Below are positions 8,701-17,855 of a stretch of 64,000 bases of DNA, piece by piece. The stretch comes from Gammaproteobacteria bacterium (GTDB lineage Bacteria; Pseudomonadota; Gammaproteobacteria; GRL18). The stretch is taken from NCBI GenBank assembly GCA_016744995.1, contig JADGDG010000021.1:1-64000 (forward strand), given 5' to 3'. The notes under the pieces were generated by a model. That model did not search any database and was not told the DNA's origin. It saw nothing but the letters and a program-made list of their open reading frames with translations. The stretch's first letter is position 1; every line of letters starts with the position of its first letter. A program made the position numbers and the translations under genes.

Positions 8701-9930
8701 TCAGACTAACTTCTGAAAAACCAGGCATGCATTGGTTCCACCAAAACCAAAGTTATTGCTCATAACCGTCTCTAATGACTGATTATCTCTCATTTTTGTC
8801 ACAATCGGCATGTCCGAAACCTTTTCATCCATATGATCAATATCAGCATTAGCAGAGGCAGCAATAAAATTATTTTCCATCATTAGCAAGCAGTAAATGG
8901 CTTCGTGAACACCTGCAGCGCCAAGTGAGTGGCCAGTCAATGATTTGGTTGAGCTTAGAGGCGGTATCTTTGTACCTGATAAAGAAAAGGTCTCTCGAAT
9001 CGCCTGAATTTCCTTGACATCCCCCACGGGAGTGCTTGTACCATGGGTATTAATATAATCAACAGGTTTATTCACTGTACTGAGTGCCTGCTGCATGCAG
9101 CGAACAGCCCCTTCACCCGAAGGTGCAACCATATCAACACCATCGGATGAAGCACCATAGCCCGTGACTTCAGCATAAATTTTTGCACCACGTGCCCTGG
9201 CATGTTCTAGCTCTTCCAGGACCAGCATACCGCCGCCGCCAGCAATAACAAAACCATCACGAGTAGCATCATAAGGTCTCGAAGCCGTTTGCGGTGTTTC
9301 ATTATACTTACTCGACAGCGCTCCCATGCCATCAAACAGCATACTAAGAGTCCAGTGCTCTTCTTCACCACCACCAGCAAAAACAATATCCTGTTTGCCA
9401 AACTGAATTTGTTCAACGGCATTGCCAATACAATGAGTGCTGGTCGCACAGGCTGAGCTGATAGAATAATTCACGCCTTTTATTTTAAAGGGCGTTGCCA
9501 GACATGCTGAGACCGTACTGGCCATTGTTCTGGGCACCATATAGGGGCCCACTCGACGAATACCTTTCTCTCTGAGAATATCCGCAGCCAGAACCTGATT
9601 TTCTGATGAAGCACCACCAGAACCGGCAATAAGCCCGGTTCGGTTATTTGAAACATCTTCGTCAGAGAGTCCTGAATCAGCAATTGCCTGCTGCATTGAA
9701 ATATAGGCATAAGCAGCAGCATTTCCCATGAAACGTTTTACTTTTCGATCAATAAACTCATCAGGATCAATTTGAATACTACCTGCCACATGGCTGCGCA
9801 TACCCAGTTCTTTATATTCATCTTTAAAATGAATACCGGATTGACCATTACGAAGAGATTCTAAAACGGCCTGTTTATCATTCCCAAGACACGATACAAT
9901 GCCCAGTCCAGTTACAACTACTCGCTTCAT
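8701..9930 (-). CDS. fabB: 3-oxoacyl-[acyl-carrier-protein] synthase I (FabB)
   Basis: A condensing enzyme of fatty acid elongation, needed in gammaproteobacteria for unsaturated fatty acids. It has the nucleophile Cys in [15 protein letters not shown], the two catalytic histidines in [11 protein letters not shown] and [12 protein letters not shown], and the C-terminal [10 protein letters not shown]. The start at 9930 gives [17 protein letters not shown], matching the family N-terminus, and a protein of 409 residues; an ATG five codons upstream (9945) is possible but has no better ribosome site. fabA is not adjacent. Upstream, at 9961-10101, lies a copy of a TIR-bounded repeat which may contain or displace its promoter. 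Confidence 0.95.
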   Translation of the reverse strand: MKRVVVTGLGIVSCLGNDKQAVLESLRNGQSGIHFKDEYKELGMRSHVAGSIQIDPDEFIDRKVKRFMGNAAAYAYISMQQAIADSGLSDEDVSNNRTGLIAGSGGASSENQVLAADILREKGIRRVGPYMVPRTMASTVSACLATPFKIKGVNYSISSACATSTHCIGNAVEQIQFGKQDIVFAGGGEEEHWTLSMLFDGMGALSSKYNETPQTASRPYDATRDGFVIAGGGGMLVLEELEHARARGAKIYAEVTGYGASSDGVDMVAPSGEGAVRCMQQALSTVNKPVDYINTHGTSTPVGDVKEIQAIRETFSLSGTKIPPLSSTKSLTGHSLGAAGVHEAIYCLLMMENNFIAASANADIDHMDEKVSDMPIVTKMRDNQSLETVMSNNFGFGGTNACLVFQKLV

Positions 9931-9945
9931 TATTTGTTCTACCAT

Positions 9946-10428
9946 TACTTATATTTAATCGTAACTACTCAGCGTATTCATCTTTTACCCGATTTCTGCG
10001 TTATTTTTGTACTCAAATGGTCACATATACTTATATGCTCACATTCTCCGTGCAAAAATGCCTTGAACTCGGGCAAAATCTAAAACACTCTGAGTAGTTA
10101 CATTTCATCTTCGATATAGACACTATTTTAGCCTTGTTGAAGCAGTTCGTCATTAATTCTTGTAAAAAAAGTACTTATGCAGGCTTATTATTATTAATAT
10201 TCTTCCTGACAGGGCAATAATTCAGTGATATAGAGCAAATATCATTTCAAATTGAATGCTTTTTAATTTATTGGATCTATTACAGATATCAATCTAGAAT
10301 TAAGGATATCATTAGATATTAATAACTCATCCAAACTCAGGTTAAGATTTTTTGACTATGACCGATATACTGGATGAGACCGTCAGTTTTAACTGATTTA
10401 TTTAGGTTTAAGAACTCAGGATTTGTAC
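9946..10428. other. Intergenic region between fabB and the vWA gene
   Basis: These roughly 480 bp separate divergent genes. The first part (9961-10101) is the short TIR-bounded repeat described separately. The rest (10102-10428) is AT-rich, with no convincing ORF, RNA gene or strong promoter that I can see, apart from the CAGG ribosome site at 10417-10420 before the vWA gene. Confidence 0.6.
9961..10101 (+). mobile_element. MITE-like dispersed repeat, copy 1 (141 bp)
   Basis: The element starts GTAACTACTCAG (9961-9972) and ends with the exact inverse CTGAGTAGTTAC (10090-10101). Its interior matches the reverse complement of 19834-20016, including GTATTCATCTTTTA, TTTCTGCGTTATTTT, ATGGTCACATATACTTAT, GCTCACATTCTCCGTGC and GCCTTGAACTCGGGCAAAAT. 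Copy 1 lacks two inserts present in copy 2. It has no coding capacity. No clear target duplication is visible. Confidence 0.85.
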
Positions 10429-12333
10429 ATGCCAATAACATCGGCTTCAGCAAAGAAAAAAACAACTCATTTGTACAAATTTTTATTGACCTTTTTTGGT
10501 TTTTTACTGCTATCTTACGCCGGACTTTCCTCTATAGCATGGGCAGCTCAACAAGTCGAAGCACCAAATCAAAGCAGTGACATCAGAGTACTTATTGATG
10601 TTTCGGGTAGTATGAAAAAAAATGATCCAAAAAATTTGCGTCTGCCCGCTTTACGTCTGCTCACCGGATTACTGCCTCCTGATACAACTGCTGCAGTCTG
10701 GAATTTTGGCACAAAAACAGTACCTCTTGTCCCACTGGGTCTGACCAATGAAAAATGGAAAAAAAATGCTCAACAGGCCAGTAATAAAATTCATTCTCAC
10801 GATCTTTTCACCAATATTGGTCTGGCATTGGAAACAGCCATCGCTGACTGGGGTAAAAAGCCTTCTAAGTTAAATCAGCGGAGTATTATTCTTTTAACCG
10901 ATGGTATGGTTGATATCGGCAAGGACGATGCAAAAAATTCGCAGGAGCGAGCCCGTATATTAAAAAAATTATTACCTGAAATTATGAAAACAGGTGCAAA
11001 AATTCATACTATTGCACTCTCCAGTAATGCAGATCATCAATTTTTAAAAGAACTGTCAACTAAAACGGATGGTGGTTTTGAACAGACTGACAGCGCTGAG
11101 CAACTTGAAAGAATTTTTCTGCGTCTCTTTGAAAAAACCACAAAACCTGATACGGTGCCCCTCATTGATAACAAGTTTGTCATTGATGAATCAATATTTG
11201 AACTAACCTTATTAGTATTTAAACCTCAGGATGCCAGACCAACAGAGGTCATTGAACCCGACAAAAAAAAATATACCCTGAAAACAGCCCCCTCATATGT
11301 AAAATGGCAATCAGAAAAAAATTATGATCTCATTACCATCACTCGACCCAAAACGGGTGAATGGTCCATCAATGCACAAACCGATCCCGACAATCGAGTC
11401 TTAGTAGTCACTAACCTGCAAATCCAGACCAGTCGAATTCCTAACAATTTATTTCTTGGTGAACATTTTAATATCACGCTTTTTATGACGGATAATAATA
11501 AACAAATAACCGATGACAACTTTATCCAGTTTATTTCCATGTCTATTATACAAAAAGATAGTTCAATAAAAGAAGCAGCTAATAAGAAAAAACGCTGGTT
11601 CTTACGTGATAATGGTTTGCGTGGTGATTCTGAAGCTTATGACGGCTTCTTTAATTTAAAAGTCAGAAGCACTTTAGAGCTTGGTAAAAATCAGTTTACC
11701 TTTAAAGCAAGCACAGACACATTACAACGTGAAATAAATCATTCAGTCATGGTACATGATATAAAGCTGATCAATACCCGAGTCGAGCAATTACAAAAAA
11801 ACAATAAAAACTATCATCAAATTTTAGTCAGCCCTAATATTGAGTTTGTTGATCCCCGAAAAATGAAAATGAGTGCTTCATTAATAGAAGGTGGGATATT
11901 GCAGGACAGTAGCATGGGTGAAGCAATTGAATTACAGCAGACAAATCCAAAGGTACTGGAATGGACCTATGAAAGTGAAGATCTGGATCCTGAAAAAGAT
12001 TATCATATCATTGTACACATGCAGACTAAAACTCGCACCGGACGCCTTATTGATTATACCTCACAACCGATTCAACTTAATTTACCAACTTTTGATAACT
12101 TAATATTGTCTCCTGATCAACTATTATCAGAGGAAACCTCTCAAGAGCCTGTTGAAGAAATTCCGGAAGCAATGCCTGAAGATGTAATAGAGGAAGAACC
12201 TGATTGGCTCATGGGGGCAATCATTGCAATTATCGTTAATATCATCATCGGTATTGGTGGATGGTTTGGCTATCGTAAATGGAAAAAAACACGCGAGACT
12301 GCTTTTGATGAGTTGACAGGAGAACTTGAATAA
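10429..12333 (+). CDS. Membrane-anchored von Willebrand factor A protein (TIGR03503-like)
   Basis: A protein of 634 residues from the ATG at 10429, which has CAGG eight bases upstream. It has an N-terminal signal/membrane segment (about residues 19-40, FLLTFFGFLLLSYAGLSSIA), then a vWA domain (about 50-230) with MIDAS-like motif DVSGSMKK, the threonine of LFTNIG and LLTDGMVDIG. A long periplasmic beta-rich region follows, then a C-terminal membrane helix near residue 600 (WLMGAIIAIIVNIIIGIGGWFG) with a short charged tail. The layout resembles a gammaproteobacterial conserved family annotated TIGR03503; I am fairly but not fully sure of that name. Its stop overlaps the start of the next gene by one base, implying coupled translation. 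Function unknown. Confidence 0.8.
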   Translation: MPITSASAKKKTTHLYKFLLTFFGFLLLSYAGLSSIAWAAQQVEAPNQSSDIRVLIDVSGSMKKNDPKNLRLPALRLLTGLLPPDTTAAVWNFGTKTVPLVPLGLTNEKWKKNAQQASNKIHSHDLFTNIGLALETAIADWGKKPSKLNQRSIILLTDGMVDIGKDDAKNSQERARILKKLLPEIMKTGAKIHTIALSSNADHQFLKELSTKTDGGFEQTDSAEQLERIFLRLFEKTTKPDTVPLIDNKFVIDESIFELTLLVFKPQDARPTEVIEPDKKKYTLKTAPSYVKWQSEKNYDLITITRPKTGEWSINAQTDPDNRVLVVTNLQIQTSRIPNNLFLGEHFNITLFMTDNNKQITDDNFIQFISMSIIQKDSSIKEAANKKKRWFLRDNGLRGDSEAYDGFFNLKVRSTLELGKNQFTFKASTDTLQREINHSVMVHDIKLINTRVEQLQKNNKNYHQILVSPNIEFVDPRKMKMSASLIEGGILQDSSMGEAIELQQTNPKVLEWTYESEDLDPEKDYHIIVHMQTKTRTGRLIDYTSQPIQLNLPTFDNLILSPDQLLSEETSQEPVEEIPEAMPEDVIEEEPDWLMGAIIAIIVNIIIGIGGWFGYRKWKKTRETAFDELTGELE

Positions 12334-13775
12334 TGGAAGCCTTAATCCCTAAGTTGTTTATCCTTACGGCAGAAGCCAGTATTGTGCTTTTATTAATATT
12401 AATCATTATGATAATTTTTAATATAAAAGCAAAACGTAAGGATATGAAAGCCGCTAATGAATTAGTCAGTAACTATACCGGAAGTAAAGAGGAGAGAATT
12501 GCTGCTTTAAAAAAACAATTAGCAGCCCTCGGTTTTAAAGGCAATAGTGATGAGCAAGCTGAAAAGCTCTTTCAAGTTGAAAAAAATGTCATTAAGGAAT
12601 TTGTAACGCTCTATCTTCGTCATGACATTTATCGTTTATTGGACTATCCGGAAAACATCATTGATAATAATGATGTTTTCCTTAAAACCAGTGGTTCAGG
12701 TCAGTCTGCAACAGTGACTGCTGCTCCAGAATCAGTCGATATTGAAACAAGCAATAGTGAAGAAACAGCTAACGCAACCATCCTGGCCCGTGAGCAGGCT
12801 GAATCCAATGACGCCCATTTAAAAGAATTATCTGAACTCAGACTGAAAAACACTGAACTTAATGAGCACCTGTTTGAAGCTTTGGAAACGATTACAACAT
12901 TAATGACGGAACATGGCCGCAAAACTGGACAGGAAGTAGAATCTAACGCCCAAAAAGTATTAGAAGCAATAATCTACCTTCGAGATCAACGTCTTGAAAA
13001 CAGCACTGATCCAGGTAAGTTAGCCCCCTCAGCAAGTGATGATCATGATCAGGTGGATAGTTTTAATCTGGATTCTATTAATGACCTTGAGGAGAACACT
13101 GCTGTTGCAGTCAATTTAGATGACAATGATGCAACCTTAGACGATAGTACTGCAGTTAACTTAGGTATCAATGACGAACTCAATATGGATCTTGATGCCT
13201 TAGACGATGAAACTCAGCAGAGCAAAGAACCAGAAACAGTTGAACCCGCAGCGGGTGATGAGTCCAAAACTGCCAGTAATGCTGAAGCTGAAATACAACC
13301 TGTCGAAGAAGCTGAAGGAGATCCATGGGCTGATGCTCTGGCTGAACAAGCCTCCAGTGAAACCGAGGTAGAAACACAACCCGCTGAAGAAACTGAAGAA
13401 GATCCATGGGCTGACGCCCTGGCTGAACAAGCTTCCAGTGAAACCGAGGTAAAAACACAACCCGCTGAAGAAACTGAAGAAGATCCATGGGCTGACGCTC
13501 TGGCTGAACAAGCTTCCAGTGAAACCGAGGTAAAAACACAACCCGCTGAAGAAGCTGAAGAAGATCCATGGGCTGACGCTCTGGCTGAACAAGCAACAGC
13601 TGAAGCTGAAATAGAAACTCAGCCCGCTGAGGAAACAGAAGAAGATCCATGGGCTGATGCTCTGGCTGAACAAGCAACAGCTGAAGCCGAAGCAGAAACA
13701 CAACCCGCGGAAGAAGCTGAAAAAGATCCCTGGGCAGCAGCTCTGGCTGAACAGGAAGAATCAGAAAAGAAATAA
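12333..13775 (+). CDS. Membrane protein with acidic DPWADALAEQ tandem repeats
   Basis: I do not recognise this 480-residue protein as a named family. Residues about 8-30 form one membrane helix (LFILTAEASIVLLLILIIMIIF). A basic/helical stretch follows, with a probable coiled coil at about 150-215, and then a long acidic region. From residue 330 the C-terminus has six DPWA units on a 27-residue (81-bp) period, each close to DPWADALAEQ followed by Ala/Ser/Glu/Thr-rich acid sequence and QPAEE. The gene is translationally coupled to the vWA gene and precedes sbcB by 29 bp. Topology predicts a cytoplasmic tail exposing repeated Trp-containing motifs, as in a multivalent docking protein; that role is inference. 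Confidence 0.75.
   Translation: MEALIPKLFILTAEASIVLLLILIIMIIFNIKAKRKDMKAANELVSNYTGSKEERIAALKKQLAALGFKGNSDEQAEKLFQVEKNVIKEFVTLYLRHDIYRLLDYPENIIDNNDVFLKTSGSGQSATVTAAPESVDIETSNSEETANATILAREQAESNDAHLKELSELRLKNTELNEHLFEALETITTLMTEHGRKTGQEVESNAQKVLEAIIYLRDQRLENSTDPGKLAPSASDDHDQVDSFNLDSINDLEENTAVAVNLDDNDATLDDSTAVNLGINDELNMDLDALDDETQQSKEPETVEPAAGDESKTASNAEAEIQPVEEAEGDPWADALAEQASSETEVETQPAEETEEDPWADALAEQASSETEVKTQPAEETEEDPWADALAEQASSETEVKTQPAEEAEEDPWADALAEQATAEAEIETQPAEETEEDPWADALAEQATAEAEAETQPAEEAEKDPWAAALAEQEESEKK
13320..13769 (+). repeat. 81-bp coding tandem repeat (six units)
   Basis: Units beginning GATCC(A/C)TGGG start at 13320, 13401, 13482, 13563, 13644 and 13725, exactly 81 bp apart. The inner copies are nearly identical in DNA, including synonymous sites, so the array expanded recently. 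The last unit is shortened before the stop. The repeat also creates long open frames on the opposite strand which are not genes. Confidence 0.95.
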
Positions 13776-13804
13776 ACTCATACTTGAAGAAGCAGAAGTA
13801 AACA

Positions 13805-15265
13805 ATGCATAATAAAAATGCAGCAGCAAATAAAACCAATACATTATACTGGCATGATTATGAAACTTTCGGCCTCGATCCAAAACGCGATCGACCAGTA
13901 CAGTTTGCAGGCATTCGCACCGATGAAGAGCTGAATATTATCGGTGAACCTCTGGTCATCTATTGTCAACCTGCCAATGATTTTTTACCGAATCCACAAG
14001 CCTGTCTGGTCACTGGCATAACACCACAACTGGCTTTAAATGAAGGTTTAATCGAAGCTGAATTTATTGCTAAGATTCATGCTGAGTTTTCGCGCCCCGG
14101 AACCTGTACAGTAGGTTATAACAATATCCGCTTTGATGATGAATTTACCCGTTACACTCTATATCGGAATTTTTATGATCCCTATGCCCGCGAATGGCAA
14201 AATGGTAATTCACGATGGGATATCATTGATTTATTAAGACTAACCAGAGCACTTCGTCCCGATGGGATTCAGTGGCCAAAACGTGATGACGAACAAACCA
14301 GTTTCAGGCTGGAAGAATTGAGTCAGGCCAATAATATTGCCCATGAATCCGCTCATGATGCACTGTCTGATGTACTGGCAACAATAGAGGTGGCCAGAAT
14401 GGTAAAAAATCATCAACCTCGTCTATACCAATATACTTATGAACATCGTTTAAAATACAAAGTTCAGGATTTAATCAATGTCCAGAGACAAACACCTCTG
14501 ATCCATGTTAGTGGAATGTACCCTGCTGAAAAAGGACATATGGGCATAGTAGTCCCTATTGCAATGGATGCTGCTAATAAAAATGCCGTTATAGTTTATG
14601 AGTTACACAGCAATCCTGAAGCACTTCTAAAAATGAGCATTGAGCAAATCAAACACCTTAGCTTTACTAAAAATAGTGATTTACTCGAAAGTGAGCAAAG
14701 ATTGCCTTTAAAAACAATTCACTTAAATAAATGCCCTGTTCTGGTTCCTCTAAAAACACTAACAGAAAAAAATATTAAAGAATGGTCTATTAACCTTGAA
14801 CAATGTGAAGAAAATCTCAAACAGCTCATAACGGATCAAAGTCTGCCTGAGCGAATTAAAGAAGCATTTAAACCTAGCTATTCAACACCATCTGAGGATC
14901 CAGATCAATGCCTGTATTCTGGTGGTTTTTTCTCCACAAATGACAGAGAAAAAATGAATATAATCTTAAAAACAAGAGAAACCGAGCTTGGTGACTTAAG
15001 CCTTAACTTTGAAGATGAACGATTAAAAGAAATGTTGTTTCGGTATCGTTGTCGTAACTACCCTGACACTCTTTTTATGGAGGAGATCCAACGCTGGGAT
15101 AATTATAGAATTCAACGAATGATAAGCCCTGAAGGTGATGCCAGTATTAAACTTGATGAATACCAGCAAGAATTGCAACAATTAAAAAAACCGGATATTC
15201 CTGAAAAAAGCCAACAACTTCTCCAGCAACTTGATGCCTATCCGGCACTGATAGGCTTAAAATAA
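13805..15265 (+). CDS. sbcB: Exodeoxyribonuclease I (SbcB)
   Basis: A 3'-5' single-strand DNA exonuclease acting in mismatch repair and in suppression of RecF-pathway defects. The 486 residues show the DEDDh fold: ExoI (WHDYETFGLDPKRDRPVQFA) with catalytic Asp and Glu, ExoII (TVGYNNIRFDDEFTRY) and ExoIII (HESAHDALSDVLATIEVA) with His and Asp. The SH3-like and C-terminal helical domains follow (LYSGGFFSTNDREKMN; FRYRCRNYPDT). Length is normal. It follows the two membrane protein genes on the same strand and is 20 bp upstream of rluA. Confidence 0.96.
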   Translation: MHNKNAAANKTNTLYWHDYETFGLDPKRDRPVQFAGIRTDEELNIIGEPLVIYCQPANDFLPNPQACLVTGITPQLALNEGLIEAEFIAKIHAEFSRPGTCTVGYNNIRFDDEFTRYTLYRNFYDPYAREWQNGNSRWDIIDLLRLTRALRPDGIQWPKRDDEQTSFRLEELSQANNIAHESAHDALSDVLATIEVARMVKNHQPRLYQYTYEHRLKYKVQDLINVQRQTPLIHVSGMYPAEKGHMGIVVPIAMDAANKNAVIVYELHSNPEALLKMSIEQIKHLSFTKNSDLLESEQRLPLKTIHLNKCPVLVPLKTLTEKNIKEWSINLEQCEENLKQLITDQSLPERIKEAFKPSYSTPSEDPDQCLYSGGFFSTNDREKMNIILKTRETELGDLSLNFEDERLKEMLFRYRCRNYPDTLFMEEIQRWDNYRIQRMISPEGDASIKLDEYQQELQQLKKPDIPEKSQQLLQQLDAYPALIGLK

Positions 15266-15285
15266 ACCAGTATAACAGGAACAAT

Positions 15286-15936
15286 GTGAGCAGACCTTAT
15301 TATGCAAGCACAGAAGCTATCGATATTATTTATGCTGATAAGTTTCTAATAGTAGTCAATAAACCCACGTTGTTACTTTCCGTTCCTGGCCGAGGCGAAG
15401 AAAAGCAGGACTGCCTCATCAGTCGACTCCGCTCTGATTTCCCAGATATTTTAACCGTTCATCGATTAGACTGGGAAACATCAGGGCTCACTGTGCTGGC
15501 ATTAAATAAAGAAGTTCACCGCCACCTGAGCCGTCAGTTCCAGGAACGTCAGGTACACAAACACTATACCGCAGTCGTTTATGGCAAACCAACTACAGAC
15601 AGTGGTGAAGTTAACTTACCACTACGTTGCGATTGGGATAACCGCCCTCGACAAATGGTTGATCATCAACAGGGTAAGCCCTCTCAGACTCACTGGCAGA
15701 TTATTGATTACAGTAAAAATACCACACGACTGCGCTTAACTCCTATAACTGGTCGTTCTCATCAGCTTAGAGTCCATATGCTTGCGCTCGGACATCCCAT
15801 TATAGGTGATCCACTTTATGCTTACCCTGAAGCTCTCAATCTGGCTGAGCGACTACTGCTGCATGCAACATATTTAAAATTTACACATCCTGACACTAAC
15901 AGGCAAGTTGAGTTCTATTGCCGCTGCCCTTTTTAA
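15286..15936 (+). CDS. rluA: RluA-type pseudouridine synthase (23S rRNA 746 / tRNA 32)
   Basis: Converts uridine to pseudouridine; E. coli RluA acts on 23S rRNA U746 and several tRNAs at U32. The 216-residue protein has the catalytic HRLDWETSG motif, the substrate-loop LLSVPGRGEEKQD, LRCDWDNRPRQ and the ITGRSHQLRVHMLALGHPI core, which agree closely with RluA rather than RluC/D. The start is GTG at 15286, with AGGAAC six bases before it; an overlapping ATG at 15284 is out of frame. It is closely spaced after sbcB. Confidence 0.93.
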   Translation: MSRPYYASTEAIDIIYADKFLIVVNKPTLLLSVPGRGEEKQDCLISRLRSDFPDILTVHRLDWETSGLTVLALNKEVHRHLSRQFQERQVHKHYTAVVYGKPTTDSGEVNLPLRCDWDNRPRQMVDHQQGKPSQTHWQIIDYSKNTTRLRLTPITGRSHQLRVHMLALGHPIIGDPLYAYPEALNLAERLLLHATYLKFTHPDTNRQVEFYCRCPF

Positions 15937-15980
15937 ACTACAGAAAGCATTACCCTACAGTTTTAGTCTAGTTTTATTTG

Positions 15981-16005
15981 AGTGCAATTTTCTCAAGCTT
16001 GCACT
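15981..16005. promoter_or_regulatory. Inverted repeat upstream of haoA (possible activator site)
   Basis: AGTGCAA (15981-15987) and TTGCACT (15999-16005) form a 7-bp inverted repeat with an 11-bp spacer. It lies about 90 bp upstream of the sigma54-like promoter, a usual distance for an enhancer-binding activator. It could instead be a weak terminator for rluA, although no T-run follows it. Confidence 0.35.
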
Positions 16006-16094
16006 GCTATAGAACAAATTCATTCTATTATTATATTCATAAACATCAAGCCATATATATAAACTCTTTTAAATCAAATAATTAAATAATATTT

Positions 16095-16111
16095 TTGGCA
16101 TATAAATTGCT
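16095..16111 (+). promoter_or_regulatory. sigma54-like (-24/-12) promoter of haoA
   Basis: TTGGCATATAAATTGCT has the GG (-25/-24) and GC (-13/-12) pairs at the required spacing and matches TGGCA-N6-TTGC closely. It is 90 bp before the haoA start codon. Sigma54 control would need an enhancer-binding protein; no such gene is in the window. Confidence 0.5.
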
Positions 16112-16200
16112 CAGGGTTAAGCAATATTTTTAGTCATTCTTAGCCTTTGTTCGCTAAGACTCATTAGCCCCTGCTTTGCCATTTGAGAGGTATTTATTCG

Positions 16201-17688
16201 ATGAAATTTAACTATTTGCGAACCATCAAGCGAGCTGCCTTTAGTGCTTCCTTGCTTTTATTCGCTTTATCTAACCCAATACATGCAAATACTTCTGCAA
16301 CATCCACAGAAGATGAGCCATTTAAAATCAATAAAGGTCTCAGCCATCTCAGCGATGAAACCAAGACCTGTGCATCATGCCATAAGGAAAAAACCCCCGC
16401 AATTTATAAGCAGTGGGGTCGCTCCAAGCACTATGGTGCTAATGTAGGCTGTTACGAATGCCATGAAGCAAAAAAATCAGATAAAGATGCCATTATGCAT
16501 AAAGATTTTGTTATCTCACCTCTGGTTTCACCCAAGGACTGCTCCCAATGTCATGAAAAAACAACTAAAGAATTTGAAGCGAGTCATCATGCCTCTGCAG
16601 GTGATATCCTGGGTTCCTTAGATAATCGCCTCGCTGAAGTTGTTGAAGGTGGTCCAAACCTCAATGGTACTTCTCCTGTAACAACTATCGGGTGTGCAGG
16701 TTGTCACGGATCAATTGTCCGGGTTAACTCAGACGGTACATTAAATTCTTCAAGTTGGCCTAACACTGGGATTGGCCGGATTAATCCAGATGGTTCAAGA
16801 GGCTCTTGTTCAGCTTGTCACTTACGCCATACCTTTAGTTCTGAGCAAGCTCGTCATCCTGATAACTGTGGCCGCTGTCATCTGGGGCCTGATCATCCGC
16901 AGAAAGAAATTTACGAAGAGTCTGCCCATGGTGTTGCTTTCAGAGCCAATATCGACAAGATGAATATGGATTCAGCAAAATGGGTTGTCGGTGAAGATTA
17001 TGACTCAGCTCCCACTTGTGCCACCTGTCATATGGCAGCAACACCTGACTTACCCAGCACCCATGATATTGGTGCTCGTATTTCATGGAACCTGAGAGCA
17101 CCAATTTCTACCAAAATTGATGCCAAGGCGATTAAACAGGGCAAAAAAGTAAAACCCTGGTTACAACGTCGCAAAGACATGAAAAATGTCTGTATGAATT
17201 GCCATGCCACCAGTACTGTTGATAATCATTTCGAACAACTGGACGCCTTTGTTGATAACTACAACAACAAATTTGCTATCCCGACTAAAGCATTAATTAA
17301 AGCCATGCTGGATCATGAACTACTGGACAAAGTAAAATTCAATGAAGAATTAGAATGGAAATGGTTCCTGTTATGGCATCACGAAGGTCGTCGTGCACGT
17401 CATGGTGCTGCAATGTTTGCCCCGGACTATGCTCACTGGGAAGGAATGTTTGTTATGGCGGAACGTTTCTATATAGAAATTGTGCCTTCTATCAAACATC
17501 GTATTAAAGAAGCACGCGCAGAAGGCAATATCAAAGGCGCTGATGCCGTTGAGAAACTTCTCGATGAAACGCTTAACTCGCCATTACATCGCTGGTATCT
17601 GGGTAAAAAGCCACCCAAGTTCTGGCGCCCTATTGACACCGATGATCACGGTTTCAAAGATAGTAAGAGCAGTTCAGCAAAGAAGTAA
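16201..17688 (+). CDS. haoA: Octaheme cytochrome c of the hydroxylamine oxidoreductase family
   Basis: A periplasmic enzyme of 495 residues with signal peptide (ending near LSNPIHA). Eight CxxCH haem sites begin at residues 57, 84, 114, 165, 203, 223, 273 and 331, in the spacing of HAO-family octahaem cytochromes; the fourth is the position of the catalytic haem. Near the C-terminus RRARHGAAMFAPDYAHWEG carries Tyr410, which may correspond to the tyrosine that cross-links the P460 haem in oxidising HAOs, but only an alignment can settle this. Without a functional cross-link the family acts as a nitrite/hydroxylamine reductase. The ATG at 16201 has GAGAGG ten bases upstream; a longer TTG start at 16183 is unlikely. 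The next gene is a membrane multiheme cytochrome; haoB is absent. Confidence 0.9.
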   Translation: MKFNYLRTIKRAAFSASLLLFALSNPIHANTSATSTEDEPFKINKGLSHLSDETKTCASCHKEKTPAIYKQWGRSKHYGANVGCYECHEAKKSDKDAIMHKDFVISPLVSPKDCSQCHEKTTKEFEASHHASAGDILGSLDNRLAEVVEGGPNLNGTSPVTTIGCAGCHGSIVRVNSDGTLNSSSWPNTGIGRINPDGSRGSCSACHLRHTFSSEQARHPDNCGRCHLGPDHPQKEIYEESAHGVAFRANIDKMNMDSAKWVVGEDYDSAPTCATCHMAATPDLPSTHDIGARISWNLRAPISTKIDAKAIKQGKKVKPWLQRRKDMKNVCMNCHATSTVDNHFEQLDAFVDNYNNKFAIPTKALIKAMLDHELLDKVKFNEELEWKWFLLWHHEGRRARHGAAMFAPDYAHWEGMFVMAERFYIEIVPSIKHRIKEARAEGNIKGADAVEKLLDETLNSPLHRWYLGKKPPKFWRPIDTDDHGFKDSKSSSAKK

Positions 17689-17701
17689 TCTTTAGCTTCA
17701 T

Positions 17702-17735
17702 CTTCTCAACTCCGGTTTTCTCCGGGATTGAGAAG
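17702..17735 (+). terminator. Stem-loop after haoA
   Basis: CTTCTCAA-x-TCCGG pairs with CCGGG-x-TTGAGAAG around a short T-rich loop. There is no long U-tract, so it may be a partial terminator or an mRNA-stabilising hairpin between haoA and the cytochrome c/b gene. Confidence 0.5.
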
Positions 17736-17855
17736 ACTTATTGAAATATCTCTTCTGTGACTCCAGATCAGCTTCACCTCAGGTAAGGGACGCTCAATGC
17801 AGACATAAAAGGGTTATTTCAATAGGTTGTTTTCATAAAAAAAATTTTTCAAAGA

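Noticed and set aside
13320-13769. CRISPR-like regular spacing
   Set aside because: The periodic units are contiguous coding repeats without distinct spacers, and no cas genes are present.
13180-13839. Long minus-strand ORFs opposite the repeat protein (219 and 167 codons)
   Set aside because: They exist only because the 81-bp repeat keeps the other frames open; their translations are low-complexity and have no ribosome site.
15937-16200. FNR/ANR box upstream of haoA
   Set aside because: I looked for TTGAT-N4-ATCAA and found no acceptable match; the sigma54-like motif is the better candidate.
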